A DNA stretch of 60,000 nt from Nematostella vectensis (Eukaryota; Cnidaria; Anthozoa; Actiniaria; Edwardsiidae), in NCBI RefSeq assembly GCF_932526225.1, contig NC_064034.1, forward strand, positions 13,778,887-13,838,886, written 5' to 3'. This document shows, piece after piece, positions 44,374 to 55,818 of the stretch. The notes beneath the pieces are model-generated. The model had not been told where the DNA came from. It did not search any database and saw only the letters and a program-made list of their open reading frames with translations. Within the stretch, counting starts at the first letter, position 1. Every line of letters begins with the position of its first letter. The position numbers and the translations under genes are program-made.

Positions 44374-47220
44374 TCACGCCTCGTCATCTGTATCCTCATC
44401 ACTGTCGGTTGCAGTCTCAGTTCCTTTGTGAGGGTTCTCACAGGTGTCGTCACTCATGCAAAGACATGCCTCCGTGCAAGGTATATCGTTTGCTTTGCAT
44501 GAGCACAGATCCTCCCTTCGACAGGCGGTTTTGACGCATCTGCAGGTTGTGAGCTCTAACAGGCTCTGGGGGGCAGTGGCTCTAGTCTTCTATTTGTGAT
44601 CTTCCAGCCATTTCCATCAGGAGAAGAAAGAGGGACCATTGGCTGCAGGCAGTTCTTCCAGATGAATGTCTGATAGTTGGCGCGGATTATGTGTAGCTTG
44701 AGGCTGTCACTGGTGGGGGGAAAGCGGTCACTTATACTTTGGTGTTTTTGGCAGAACATCCAGTACCGAATTTTGTCAGCCGTCATTCCTGCTTTCGTAG
44801 ATGTTGTGTACAAAGAGCAGACGAAACACTCTGCTGACTTGATTGTGTCTTCATGTAGAGGTATTACACTTCCAAGTGTCTCGAGGTGCGCCTTGGAGTA
44901 AGTATTTGCCATGAGTGTATCCCAAGGCTTCGTCTTGCCGATATTTGCAAGCCCACTCGTCGTGTCATATCCGGTTAATGCATGAAGTCCTGGACACTTT
45001 TGGCCCGAGCTTTCTTGCTGCATCGTGTATAGGAATGAAGCGGACCCTGTCCTTGTATACCGTCTTAAACCAAAACTCCCGGCAGCCTTTGCGTTCAAAC
45101 ACGTGTATTGCCAGAATAGTGGCATCAGTGTCGGGGGACTGGATGACGACTCTTGTCATTTCCTGTGAGGCGTGTGCAGCGTGCAGTAAGATTCTTGTAT
45201 CTGCTTCCTCGTGGTTGCTGTAGAGCTGGTGCAGCGTTTCTATCTCTCCCACTCTGCCACTGCCACTGCAGCTGTCGGGTCATGATCACGATTTTATCCT
45301 CACCCTTTAGCTCCCGCTTTCCCTTTTCGCAAAGCTGTTCGCCAAGAAAGGCTGCAAGATTGGTCTTATTTTTCTTGCAGTTGATGTACTTATTCCATTG
45401 AATTGGCTGAGAAAGTCATTGGTTCTGGGCGTGGCCCGAACTGCTTTCTTTGAAAAAGAACAATAGTAGTGGCGTGTGTCGTTTTTCGACCATCCAATGT
45501 CTCTTTGTTCAAATAATTGTTGTCTGCCGCAACCTGAATGAATGACCTGGGATATATATTTGAGGGTATCACAACGCCTCGACTCTTTTAACACGAAACA
45601 ATATCACTCTTCCAAACATGACTTATCAAAATATTATTTTGGGATCTGACTCAACACCCAGTGATGTCCTGGTGCTTATTTTCAAACTTTTTGTATATAA
45701 AGTGAGACAAAACACTTGTCTTTTGAATCTACAGCAGCTTTTAGTACGAATTAAAGAATATGAACGATTGGAAAGAATATGCGCGATTAAAAATGATTCC
45801 CTTTCCTACCACAAACGAAAATGGGACAAAATAAATAAATTATAAGCAAGAAGGCTAAAGACCATCTTGGGCGAATCTTTATTGCATCCGCAGGCACAGG
45901 TACTATTTGAATATTTAAAATTTATCCTTTTTTTTCTTTTCTGTTTTAGTTGTTCTTGCGTCCCCCTGCTTTTCCTTTGGCTCACACTAGGGATGATGGG
46001 TTGGGCGGGGTGGGTAGTGGTAGGGGTAGGCTGGGGAGGGATGGTGAGGAATGGGGACGGGTGACGGTGAATAAGGGAGGGGCTTGTGAGGGGGAGAATA
46101 ACAAAATAATAGTGAACAATGTATTTATTTAATCTAATACATTTCTGTAATCATGTAAAAAAAACATTAGTCTTGTAAAATACTCACCTCACTTGAGAAT
46201 CAATAAACAGTTATCATAATAATAAAAAAAAGACCAATGCTATTCAAAAAAACAAAAAAAAGCCTCGACTCTTCGACTGTTCCTCTTCGACTGTTCCTCT
46301 TGCGCTAAGCTTGTATCTGCGACTTCCACGTCATCGTAAGAGCAGCAATGGCCGAATCTGTGAAGCATTCTAATCAGCTGTTTTGAGCCGGTCAAATGAC
46401 GCACAGACATTGCAAGACCTATGTGCTTGGGGGCTTTATTCGAGCATGAGTGGTGGAATACACGAGATCTTGTGCGATAGCAAAGACCCGTCTTTCGTCG
46501 GTGGAGCTGATTGGTGTTGGGGTTGAGATGTTCAGATTATCGGAACTTGTTATCAGAAAGCACAAAAAATCATATAGATCACTTGGAACAGCACGCGACT
46601 TTACGCTACTGGCACTGAGGCCTCTGCATGTACGGGTTGGATGGCTTGACTTTCATTCAGAATGCTCTTTCTCAGATGCTGCGCAGCATGATAAAGAAGT
46701 CGTGTTTTATCGCTCTCGCGCTCTGGAGAGATGGTTTAAGGGGATACCTCGGAATGACTGCTCTTTGCTGCGGCGTTGAAGATATCTTTTAAGGAGATTG
46801 ATCTCGAGTAAAGCAATTCTGGCTTTGTTGGATCCGCTTGCGCGTGAAAAACAACCTCACATGGATACGTCTGTTGTATCCTCCGCTTCAACCTTTCTGT
46901 TCTGTAGCTTCTTGCTTTGTCGCAACCTAGGCCTTCCAGCTCATTTGGTATGATAGTAACACGGTTTTCATATCAACAGCACGGCCCGATTGTATCTCAG
47001 GAAGGATCTTATCCATAAGATTAGTAAAAGCAATGGTATACATATCCGCTCCATCCACTGCGAAGGACAGATTTCTTTTTGCAACATAGGTCGACCGGCA
47101 TTCGCGGTGGGACTTTACTTTCGCTGCAATCACGTCTACATCGTTGATGTTTAGTTGCAAGTCCTCATCGTTTCTGATACGTGTCGCCTCCCTGATGGTG
47201 TTACTCGAATCCGTGGACGA
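44374..47220 (-). pseudogene. HEEADTRI-family protein with Cys-rich tail, degenerate
   Basis: A family I know from many cnidarian and other animal genomes without an assigned function. The N-terminal piece (47160-46927) reads LQLNINDVDVIAAKVKSHRE, then FTNLMDKILPEIQSGRAV. The middle piece (46620-46260) shows SDLYDFLCFLITSSDNL, VFAIAQDLVYSTTHARIKPP and after a shift LTGSKQLIRMLHRFGH. An AT-rich stretch without coding sense (45610-46260) intervenes and may be an intron or insertion. The C-terminal piece reads SNHEEADTRILLHAAHA, VVIQSPDTDATILAIHVF and GLHALTGYDTTSGLANIGKT, and, after a slip in a C-run near 44567, a Cys-rich end (LELTTCRCVKTACRR, CSCKANDIPC, CLCMSDDTCENP) to TGA 44374. SPDTD is reminiscent of PIN/FEN-type nuclease folds (speculative). 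At least three frame breaks. Confidence 0.8.
45610..46260. other. AT-rich stretch inside the HEEADTRI gene
   Basis: No coding sense on the minus strand. It includes a G-rich stretch (45980-46090). It could be an intron or a later insertion. Confidence 0.4.
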
Positions 47221-48439
47221 CCCTCATTGCATTTTTCTAGAACCAGAAGCAAAAGCGGAACGACATCTGGGGTAGTGAAAAGCAGTGTTTAATCTCATAT
47301 ATTAGCGTTTACGGAGATACGTTCATCTTTACTTAAAAGCTAAACGTCAATTTCCCCTTCTTGTTTTTGTCTTTTGAGAACTTGATTGAGTATTAACAGC
47401 ATAGCAAAACTATATTTGTCGACTAGAAAATAACAAAGCAATTTACAAGTTTAAACGATATAGATTTATTTATTTCTATTCTATTTATTTTATTTTTTGT
47501 TTTGGGTTTTTTTGATAAAGATGCTGTGTGTTTGCAAAAAATAGTGAAATGCTTTTAGGAAATAGGTATGAATGAAACTGTTGAAATGTAGTAATATCCA
47601 TCAAAATGATCAATGGCCATTTATTACTAATACCAAAAGTTTCAAGTTCATGTTAGCTAGAATATCCTACATTTTATTGTAACGAAATAAAAAGGTTCGG
47701 TTGTTTTGTCCTGCCAATGACTGTTTGGTAGCGGTGAGCGGCTGCACGGGCGCCAGTATCTACTAAATTTACATACAATTTCTGCATGGAGTTATCAAAA
47801 CATGCTTTTACTGAATCAACAAAAGACAGGAAAAGGAATTATAAGAGCATTTCTTTGTTGAGACGCAATTCCAAAATTAACTTAATATAAAAAAAAGAAA
47901 AACATAAAAAAGGACGCAAACTGCAAACCGTGCACCGGCATTACCGGCACTACATTACATAATCTTGTATTATGATGCAATAATTATTTAAGTTGTCTTT
48001 ACCATAAATCATGACGCTCATTTTAACAAATTGATAATTTTTTATTACCATAATTCACCTCAAATATTGATGACCTTCGACTGTGAGTGTCTCTCCATTT
48101 CTTGTCTTGAATCTCCGCGTAAATTTGCACTTTTCATATTCAGATTTTCCCGCGAACATTTAAAGGTAATGATAATTTAACGCTTTTGGATAGCAACAAC
48201 ATTCACATCAATTATATACGGGATGCTCTCCATCTTTTACATCACCTAGATGTAGATTTACAACAGATAGTATAGTTTGTATAGAGTACTGATCAAAGTT
48301 TCAATTTTTACTCCAGTTTTTATTCCAATTAAAAACAGTTTTCTAATGCGTTGAGTTTGACCTAAAGCAAAACTAGTTGATTAATGAAAAATAATGTTCT
48401 TCAACCAATTCTGGGTCATAAGAATTCCATTAGACATGT
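47221..48439. other. AT-rich interior of the HEEADTRI element
   Basis: No gene is recognised between the start of the degenerate gene and the right inverted repeat. It would hold the promoter if the element was once active. Confidence 0.4.
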
Positions 48440-48554
48440 TTTTGGTAACGTAAAGAACGCCGTTCGCTGATAATGTATGTTAGTTACATAGATACTTAGC
48501 GTCACCTTAGTTTGCAGGCTGTGCTACTTCCAAATGCAGGTTTACAAGAAAATA
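48440..48554 (-). repeat. Right terminal inverted repeat of the HEEADTRI element
   Basis: The reverse complement of the left repeat; on the plus strand it reads TTTTGGTAACGTAAAG to TACAAGAAAATA. Confidence 0.92.
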
Positions 48555-49597
48555 GCTGGAATAGCGGGAATTCCGTTGTTAGGTTGCGTCGTTTCACCAT
48601 TCAAACGAACCATAAGAGTGTGAAAACAATAAAGAAAACAATTAAAAAACGTTCCTGGTTCAACTGAATCTTGTCTATTCAAATGTATGACCAGGCATAT
48701 ATTGTAAAGAATCTATAACAGCACGTTTTTGTCAAATTGAAACACAAGGGACCATATGATAATATCTGATGGTGAAGTTTTGTTTTCTGTCCTGCTTGAT
48801 TTGTTTTGCCGGCAAGTTGGCTTGCTGGATTTTTTAAATTTTCGATACCCACACATTAGATTGAAAATGGTCGCTCCCTTACAACGACAAAGGCAGAAAA
48901 TAATTGAGAATTCAGATAATTAGACGTGAAATGCACTCTAAAATGGATTCTGTCTGATATATTTCTGCCGTTTGGATACTTGTCAACCTTGAAAGCTAAA
49001 ACACCGGGAAATTGCACTTTAAATACAAGAACTGTACTGTATAAGAAATTCTCGATAAAATTTCTCGGGAGATTACAGTAAATGTATTACTGTAATCTGT
49101 ATAATGTATTTATTATTTATTATTTATTTATTTATTTATTATTATTTATTATTTATTTATTTATGTATAGAAAGTTCCGATTTTTTTGCCAGGAGATAAT
49201 GGCTAAAAACCTGAAGTCTCCCACGAAAACCGGAAGAGTTGGCATCTAGTTGTCCTACATCTACATCTACATTGTTAATCTACAAAGGGGTTACCATCAC
49301 TGTGGATATAAATTAATTGTATAAGTAAATAAATAAATAAATAAATACATTAATTAATTAATTAACTAAAAAATAATCATAATAATAGAAATAATAATAA
49401 TAATAAAAATAATAATAATAAAAATAATAATAAGGCAGAATAAAAAAAAGATGAAATAAAGTAAAAAGATAAAAATCGTTTAAACAGCATTATTGGTATT
49501 AATATAATTTTATTAATTTAATTTAATTTTATTCGTTCTCTAAAAATATCTGCACTAGTGGAATCCAGGGTAAGGCGGGGCAGCTTGTTCCATTCTT
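48555..49597. other. AT-rich stretch with simple repeats, no gene
   Basis: Holds TTTA runs (49105-49165) and an AAT/AATA-rich run (49325-49440). A segment near 48885-48980 (ACGACAAAGGCAGAAAATAA, TCTGTCTGATA.ATTTC.GCCGTTT) resembles 4255-4365 and is probably a dispersed repeat. The AAT-rich run may be the tail of the adjacent LINE fragment. Confidence 0.6.
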
Positions 49598-50416
49598 TTA
49601 TTGTCCTACAGAAAAACAAGTTCTTATAAGCTTCTGTTCTTGGACATAACTCGATAAATTTATCTGGATGAGAGCTGCGTAATTGGCGGGTGCGTCTGTC
49701 AATATTGTCTGGTATCTCAAGTGCTGATTTTTTGTTAACAGCCTTGTAAAATAATGTAAGCCTGCATCCTGGCGCCTTTTAGAGAGAGGGGGCCACACCA
49801 AATCGTTTAGGATGTTTGTGCCAGGAGTCCTATCCCAGCAATTTTTAACAAAACGACCCGCCCTCCTTTGAACCTTCTCAATCTGTTTGACGTGTTTCTT
49901 TAACCATGGATCCCAGGCAGAGCTGGCATACTCTAAGTGTGGAAGAACGAGCGATTTATAAGCAGCTTCCTTGATGTTCTCTGGGCAATTGCTTAGGTTG
50001 CGCCTAAGAAAACCTAAGGTCTGGTTGGCTTTGGACACTTTGTTGTTTATATGCCAGCTCCAGTCAAGTGTGTTCGAGAGCTCGACGCCTAGGTATGGAT
50101 GGTGTTCAACTGGTTTAAGGATGTGGTTCATCAATGTGTAGTTAAATACTATAGGTTCCCTATTTCTCGTGACTCTCATGACAAAACATTTTGTTGGGTT
50201 AAAGGACATGAGCCATTTCTCTGCCCATTTCTCGATGGAGGTAAGATCAGACTGGAGCTGATGTGCATCAGAAGTTGCCTCGATGAAACTGTATAAAAGA
50301 GTATCATCAGCAAACAATCTTATGGTAGAAGATTTACAATCATTGCCGATGTCATTTATGTAGAGTAAAAACATCAGTGGGCCGAGAACGGTCCCCTGGG
50401 GCACACCAGATGACAC
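49598..50416 (-). pseudogene. LINE reverse transcriptase fragment (5'-truncated)
   Basis: An open frame of 272 residues starting at SGVPQGTVLGPLMFLLYIND (RT motif B/4 region), with the catalytic LFADDTLLYS and the downstream HPYLGVELSNTLDWSWHI, CPENIKEAAYKSLVLPHLEY and VQRRAGRFVKNCWDRT. It is a jockey/CR1-group RT C-terminal half. The frame is unbroken, so the insertion looks younger than the other LINE. The endonuclease and RT N-terminus are absent: sequence above 50430 is unrelated. Such 5' truncation is normal for LINEs. The AAT-rich run at 49325-49440 is probably its tail. Confidence 0.92.
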
Positions 50417-51238
50417 ACTTATAGGGGCAGTCCTCCAAACTACAACGTGGAAACTCCAAGTCCCACGTTCTAGCGAGGACGGGAACGTGAGCGTTGAAAG
50501 CTAGACTATCCGTGTTCGCTATGTTGCTCGCTATACTTGTTGGTAGTACAAAAACAAGTAAATTCTATTAAAACTAGTTTAAAATTGAGCTAAAAGCATA
50601 AGCTTTTTATGGCCGGACCCTAAGTAAGTAAAGACGTGCTTGGCCCCTTCAGTTTATAAAAAGCAAGTAAAGCATTTAAAAAAATGAAAATATTTCAACA
50701 CTTATAATGAATGAACCACGCGAAAGTTATGGGCAAGATCCTTGCGCTCATTTTTATAAAGAACGAGTAACAGATTATGTTTTGTTGTTACGGCGACTTG
50801 CAATATAGTTTACACATGTTTTTGATAAAGTCTACTTAGTGATTAAGACTAAATATAAAAAGGAATATATTTCGAACACTAGGAAAATGTAGCCGTGCCT
50901 GCCCGATGGGTTTCGAGGTTCGTTTTGCGGGCATATGTGTGTCCCTGTGCCCTTCAGTGAATCTTTGCATATCCTGAACTCGCGAAACCTTTAACCGATG
51001 CTATGAGAATGCTTAGCTTGCAATGAATTAGTTTTTGTTTACTTAACTTATTTACTTAACTGCCATGGCGTAGGACTAGAGTCCGGAATTAATAAATAAT
51101 ATATAGATTTAGGCATTGCCTAAAAGCGGAGCTCCAAACGACCAAATCTTTGCTTATTTTCGCTTAATAATTTAACAAATATTATGTTATTTCTGTTTTT
51201 GACGACATCAACGATTTCACAGATAAAAGCAACAAATT
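50417..51238. other. Stretch without a recognised gene
   Basis: No coding sense. AGCGGAGCTCC at 51125-51135 has an inverted partner GGAGCTCCGCT at 54071-54081, so the array and insertion between them may belong to one larger inverted-repeat element. Confidence 0.4.
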
Positions 51239-51812
51239 GTTATACCCCCCCCCCCCCCCCCACCCTTGACATCTACATGACACATAACAAGTTTAGTTGT
51301 CATACGATGTTTCGGATTCAAGGAAGTTTTACTTTCAGTGACGTCATCGATGACGTCACGTGACAATCTCATAGCACCCCAACATACATGACATCTACCG
51401 AGTTTGGTTGTCATACGACCTTTTTTGTATAAATATTTTCTATTTTGATGACGTCAGCATATTTTTGCTTCTAGTGACATCATCGATGACGTCACAAATC
51501 ATCATATTTTTCTCCTTGACGCAAACATGACACCTGCCAAGTTTGGTTGTAAAACAATGTTTCTTTTGAGAGATATAAACGTTTTTGCTTTTAATCACGT
51601 TTTAAGTGAGGTCATCGATGATGTCACAATCACGTGACTATATTGTTGAGCCCACCTTTGACACATACATGACACATAATAAGTTTAGTTGTCATATGAT
51701 GTTTCGTTTAGGAGATATGAATATAGATATGATATCGGGATAGTTTTTCATCGAAGACATCATGCATCACGTGACCTTATCTTGGCACCGCGCTTGACAG
51801 ATACATGGCACC
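51239..51812. repeat. Tandem array of about 130-bp units with CRE-like palindromes (left part)
   Basis: Four or five diverged units share ACATGACACATA.CAAGTTT, GGTTGTCATACGATGTTTC, and TGACGTCATCGATGACGTCA or variants (perfect at 51339-51358; variants near 51475, 51612 and 51740). A run of C (51246-51261) starts the array. The array continues after the insertion at 51813-53487. Confidence 0.85.
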
Positions 51813-51837
51813 AGGGGCTCATAAGTAGGGGCAATCA

Positions 51838-52552
51838 ACTTCCTCACCTAATGCTTATCTGTAGCAAGCCAAAGTTGCGCAAATTGGCAGGAAAGGATTT
51901 GACAGTCAGCACAGAAAATGGCCAGCTTGAATGTGTCAATGAAGTTAAACTGCTTGGCATAAGATTAGACAACTCCTTAACCTGGGACAACCACCTCAAG
52001 TACATTCACAATAAGATTTCCAAGCGACTAGGCTTGTTAAAAAGGACAAAGAAATTCCTGTCACTTAAAGCAAGAACCCTGTTCTACCATTCGCTCATAC
52101 AGCCAATATTAGACTATGGTGCTATCGTCTGGGGCTCGACCAAAAAGCAACACATCGATGATATGGTCAAGTTCCAGAAACGATGTGCGCGGGTTATCCT
52201 CGATAAGAAATGGGATGCACCTTCAAAACCACTTTTTGAAGAACTAAATATTGTCCCCTTCGACAAAGGAATAATCTACCTACAACTTGTTTTGCTCTTT
52301 AAGGCAATGAACAATATGACCCCCTGCTATATCAGAGATATGTTCGTTAAGTGTAGTGATGTACATAACAAGAACACTAAAAATGCAGCAAACCATAACT
52401 TAGTACTTCCAAAGGCTCGGACTACATTAGCAAAAAACAGCTTTAAGTTTGTAGCAGCTAAAAGGTGGAATGCATTGTCACTAGAAATCAAAGAAGCCAA
52501 GCCAATCACCGCCTTCTCCGCAAAACTAAGAGAATACATCACAGCTCTGTAA
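51838..52552 (+). pseudogene. LINE reverse transcriptase C-terminal fragment inside the composite
   Basis: An open frame from the left inverted repeat reads LMLICSKPKLRKLAGKDLTV, then VNEVKLLGIRLDNSLTWDNH, KISKRLGLLKRTKKFLSLKA, QPILDYGAIVWGSTKK and FKFVAAKRWNALSLEIKEAK to TGA-free stop TAA at 52550-52552. This is the CR1-group RT thumb and C-terminal region. Motifs A and B and the catalytic YADD are absent. The frame is unbroken over 238 codons, showing recent capture or insertion. The ORF extended upstream to 51689 is repeat-derived and not part of the gene. Confidence 0.88.
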
Positions 52553-52712
52553 ATAAGTTTATAAATCCACAAAGGATTGTTATTGTAAATAGTTTCGTCA
52601 AGGATTTTGCTGTAAACAGATTTGTAAATAGCTTTTATTTATTTTGTTTCTGTTGAGGGCCATGCGTACATTATCATTGTGATATTAAGTGAATCCCTCA
52701 TTAAAAAAAGGC

Positions 52713-53096
52713 ATCTATCTATCTACCTACCTACCTACCTACCTACCTACCTACCTACCTACCTACCTACCTACCTACCTACCTACCTACCTACCTACCT
52801 ACCTACCTACCTACCTACCTACCTACCTACCTACCTACCTACCTACCTACCTACCTACCTACCTACCTACCTACCTACCTACCTACCTACCTACCTACCT
52901 ACCTACCTACCTACCTACCTACCTACCTACCTACCTACCTACCTACCCACCTACCTACCCACCCACCCACCCACCTACCCACCCACCCACCCACCCACCC
53001 ACCCACCCACCCACCCACCTACCTACCTACCTACCTACCTACCTACCTACCTACCTACCTACCTACCTACCTACCTACCTACCTACCTACCTACCT
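52713..53096. repeat. TCTA then CCTA tetranucleotide array
   Basis: Three TCTA units after an A-run pass into about 90 CCTA units, with a CCCA-rich patch at 52943-53018. It probably grew from the LINE tail. Poly Thr-Tyr-Leu-Pro frames across it are artefacts. Confidence 0.95.
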
Positions 53097-53487
53097 AGAC
53101 GCGCGGATTAGCCAATCAGATGCGACCTTAGTGCTTACGTTTTGGCTGATCTCAACTGCACGCGCAGTCACAGACAAAAAGCTGTTTTCTCTTCGGTACT
53201 TTGACTTTTGTTGCTCTCTTCTTCAATGATGAATCCAGTTTTACCTACGAATTTAAATTCTGGCATGCAATTCTTTTGTTGAACAAACAAAACCGACGGA
53301 TGATAAACAAATAAATATTCTTCCTAACTGAAATTTGCGCGTACAGCCTCACGTCACTAGCGCGCGCGACCAACGTCAACGTAGCTGATTGGCCCGTTCG
53401 TGCGCGCGCGTCTAAAAATAGCCTTATCCTAGGAAACGCGGTGACACTTATATAATGTAGATGATTGCCCCTACTTATGAGCCCCTG

Positions 53488-54000
53488 ATGGCACCTACAC
53501 CAAGCTTGGTTGTTATACAATGTTTCTTTCACGAGATATGAATGTTTTTTATTTTTATTTTGATGACGTCAGCATGTTTTGCTTCTAGTACGTCATCGAT
53601 GAGAAATCGTCACATATAAAGAAAACGTTGTCGTTTTGGGGGTCTGGTACCTAGAAATCTTAGTTTCTTTTTAGAGAACTTCTCCATTGACTAAAGATGG
53701 TCATAGTCACTGTTTTTCTTTTCTGATTACAAGTCTTAAAATTTACAAAGCACCTGTGGTACGACAGCCTTGAAAATGACAACGAATCATGCAGTTCTTA
53801 CAAATAAGGAATATATAAGTTTCCTTATGTGGAATTGACCGCATTTGGCAAAAACGACAATTTATGGCTAAATTTTCTTGATATGCCAATCACGTGACCA
53901 CAGCCCTGCACCTCCATTGACACATACATGACACCTGCCAAGTTTGGTTGTCGGACGGACGGACATCGCGTCACGAAAACTCGAGTCGATGGGTTACCAA
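53488..54000. repeat. Continuation of the CRE-palindrome repeat array (right part)
   Basis: Resumes with CACCAAGCTTGGTTGTTATACA and includes TGATGACGTCAGCATG (53565) and TACGTCATCGATGAG (53589). It ends with a last partial unit at 53915-53950 (GACACCTGCCAAGTTTGGTTG). A less similar stretch lies at 53640-53900. Confidence 0.75.
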
Positions 54001-55536
54001 TTTTTGTTACCATATTTGTTTTAAATACCAATTTTTCCTAGGTATGGGGCTCCGCTCACGCGGCGCTTGGGAGCTCCGCTAATAAAAAAAGTAATAAATA
54101 AAAGATAAAGTTGATTACCTAGGCAAAGTGGCCGCTGCGCTTGGATTATCCCTCGTAAATGTTTATCGGTAAATCTTTGCCTTTAAAAAAAACTGTCGGC
54201 GGGATAAACGTTTCATAACCCACTCGTGACTAGGCTTTTCCATATTAAAATTTTACTCATGTTATCGACTGTTTATTCCTAAGTGTCGACACTATGGCCA
54301 AGACCGAGACAGCAGACCCGTTCCGACAACGTAATCTGGTAAGAGAATTTCTTGGAATTTCTAAATTCTAACGGATTTGATATCTGAAGGATCGCTAACG
54401 AAATCCCCCATAAAAGCCAAAGCCAAGCCAAATCCTCTAAAAAAGCAACAACAAACAAGTAGCCTTGACTAAAAGACACTGAGAAAAACAGCTGGCAAAG
54501 CCAAATGGCCGGAAAAATATCGAGCAGGGAAAAATCTGTTACCTTCCAGTCAGATACCAAATGACCGGTGCCGGAATTAGACAGCGCGATTACGTCGTAC
54601 TTGCCCGCAACGCGCCTACAGCTCGGGCTAAACATGCCGTAGACAGGTCGCATACGACTAAATCGTGCTGTCTTAATTAGCCTTTATAGTTCTAGACTTC
54701 GGATCTCAAAGTTATAACCAGTAAAACCTCTCTATGACAGCGCCTATACACCTATTTCAAACAACGTAGCACTCGGAGAGTTCATATGTGCAGTGCTTCA
54801 CGGGTATCAAATACATAAGCAAATAAGCGCAAATAAAGGAAATCGAGGCTTTGAAGGCTGTAAAATTGTTGTACTCGTTCCTATACACATTCATATGGCT
54901 TTCAGATACCAGGATACAGCCATTTATACGCTACCCATGAAGCACTGCGGGCTACGATACATCGATTTCCGAGTGGCACGTTATTTGAAATAGGTGTATA
55001 ATCGAACACTCGATCAACCATCCCTTTCTCACCACTTCTTGTTTTTAGACCAGGTTTATTTCTAGTTGTTTAAATCTAATAAACAGAATAAGACTCAGGG
55101 CGGATCTAGGTTATTTTCCGAGGAGGCTACAAAACGTGGCCAAACGCAAAAAGCAGTGACATAATGTTTCAGAGTGGCTCAATTTATTAAAGTTGTCTGC
55201 CTCTAAGCAAAGAATAATTTAGCTGAACCAAAGGTTTTGCCCACTAGAAAAGGAAACAAGAGCATTTATTATTTTATTTAGAAAGGGCAGGCGTAGAATT
55301 GAGCTTTGTTGTCTGAAATGAATGTTTTTTCTTCCTTGTATACACTATAAACATCTTTTCCGACTGTGTCATTGTAGCAGAAATAATTCAAGTGTCAAGT
55401 TAAATAATGATTATATAGTAAGTATATAAAAAAGGAAAAACATTCAATTCCGACAACAAAGCTCAATTCAGAAATCGCTTGCATTTTCTAATAGTCAATA
55501 GATAGTCAACCAGGACGAGGACGAGTAGTCTAATTG
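54001..55536. other. Stretch without a recognised gene
   Basis: A minus-strand frame of 124 residues at 54279-54653 is Trp/Leu-rich and hydrophobic but resembles nothing known. It could also be an antisense reading of DUF229 5' sequence. No other feature is recognised. Confidence 0.35.
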
Positions 55537-55818
55537 TTTTAGTATAAATCCACTCACATACTACCTTCGAAAAAAAATACGATTTTAACAATTCTCAGTA
55601 ATAAATAACCGCTTTTGGCACGAAAACGCCGGCTTTTTTGCTACTCGCTATCTATTGCTCTCTGTTTAGTGGCCAGCGAGCATGAGACCTCTCGGACGGC
55701 TCGCTGGCCATACTAAATAGAAAGACGTTCAAGGCTCTATGGAACCAGGGTATACTGGAGTACTGGAGCCAATTAAATTGCGAGATTTGTGATGGTATGT
55801 GAGTGAATTTATACTAAA
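55537..55818. mobile_element. MITE of about 280 bp
   Basis: The ends are inverted: TTTAGTATAAATCCACTCACATAC at the left and GTATGTGAGTGAATTTATACTAAA at the right, with one mismatch. The interior has a second palindrome (GGCCAGCGAG ... CTCGCTGGCC) near 55670-55708. No clear target duplication. Non-coding. Confidence 0.75.

Larger units (their letters stand above)
44122..48554. mobile_element. 4.43-kb element with 115-bp terminal inverted repeats (HEEADTRI element)
   Basis: Left 44122-44236 and right 48440-48554 are inverted copies differing at four of 115 positions, with outer ends TATTTTCTTGTAAACC. Between them lies one degenerate gene of a metazoan family marked by HEEADTRI and CCxC-rich tails. 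No clear target duplication was seen (flanks GTTTTAAA and GCTGGAAT). The long, well-kept inverted repeats point to a cut-and-paste DNA transposon or foldback that carries the gene. I cannot assign it to a named superfamily. Confidence 0.8.
51813..53487. mobile_element. hAT-like composite insertion with 25-bp inverted ends
   Basis: The left end AGGGGCTCATAAGTAGGGGC (51813-51837 in full) is perfectly inverted at 53462-53486. With the adjacent C/G the termini read CAGGGGC, a hAT-like end. The flanks carry ATGGCAC(C) at 51805-51812 and 53488-53495, a 7-8 bp target duplication, and the surrounding repeat array resumes across it. Inside are a LINE RT end, a long CCTA array and 360 bp of GC-containing non-coding DNA. 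No transposase is present, so it would move only with help. Confidence 0.8.

Noticed and set aside
46450-46779. 109-residue plus-strand frame
   Set aside because: The opposite strand reads conserved blocks of the HEEADTRI-family protein here.
52679-53111. Poly Tyr-Leu-Pro-Thr frames
   Set aside because: An artefact of the CCTA tetranucleotide array.
51125-54081. Larger element bounded by AGCGGAGCTCC / GGAGCTCCGCT
   Set aside because: The inverted match is only about 11 bp, with no clear target duplication. Noted but not called.
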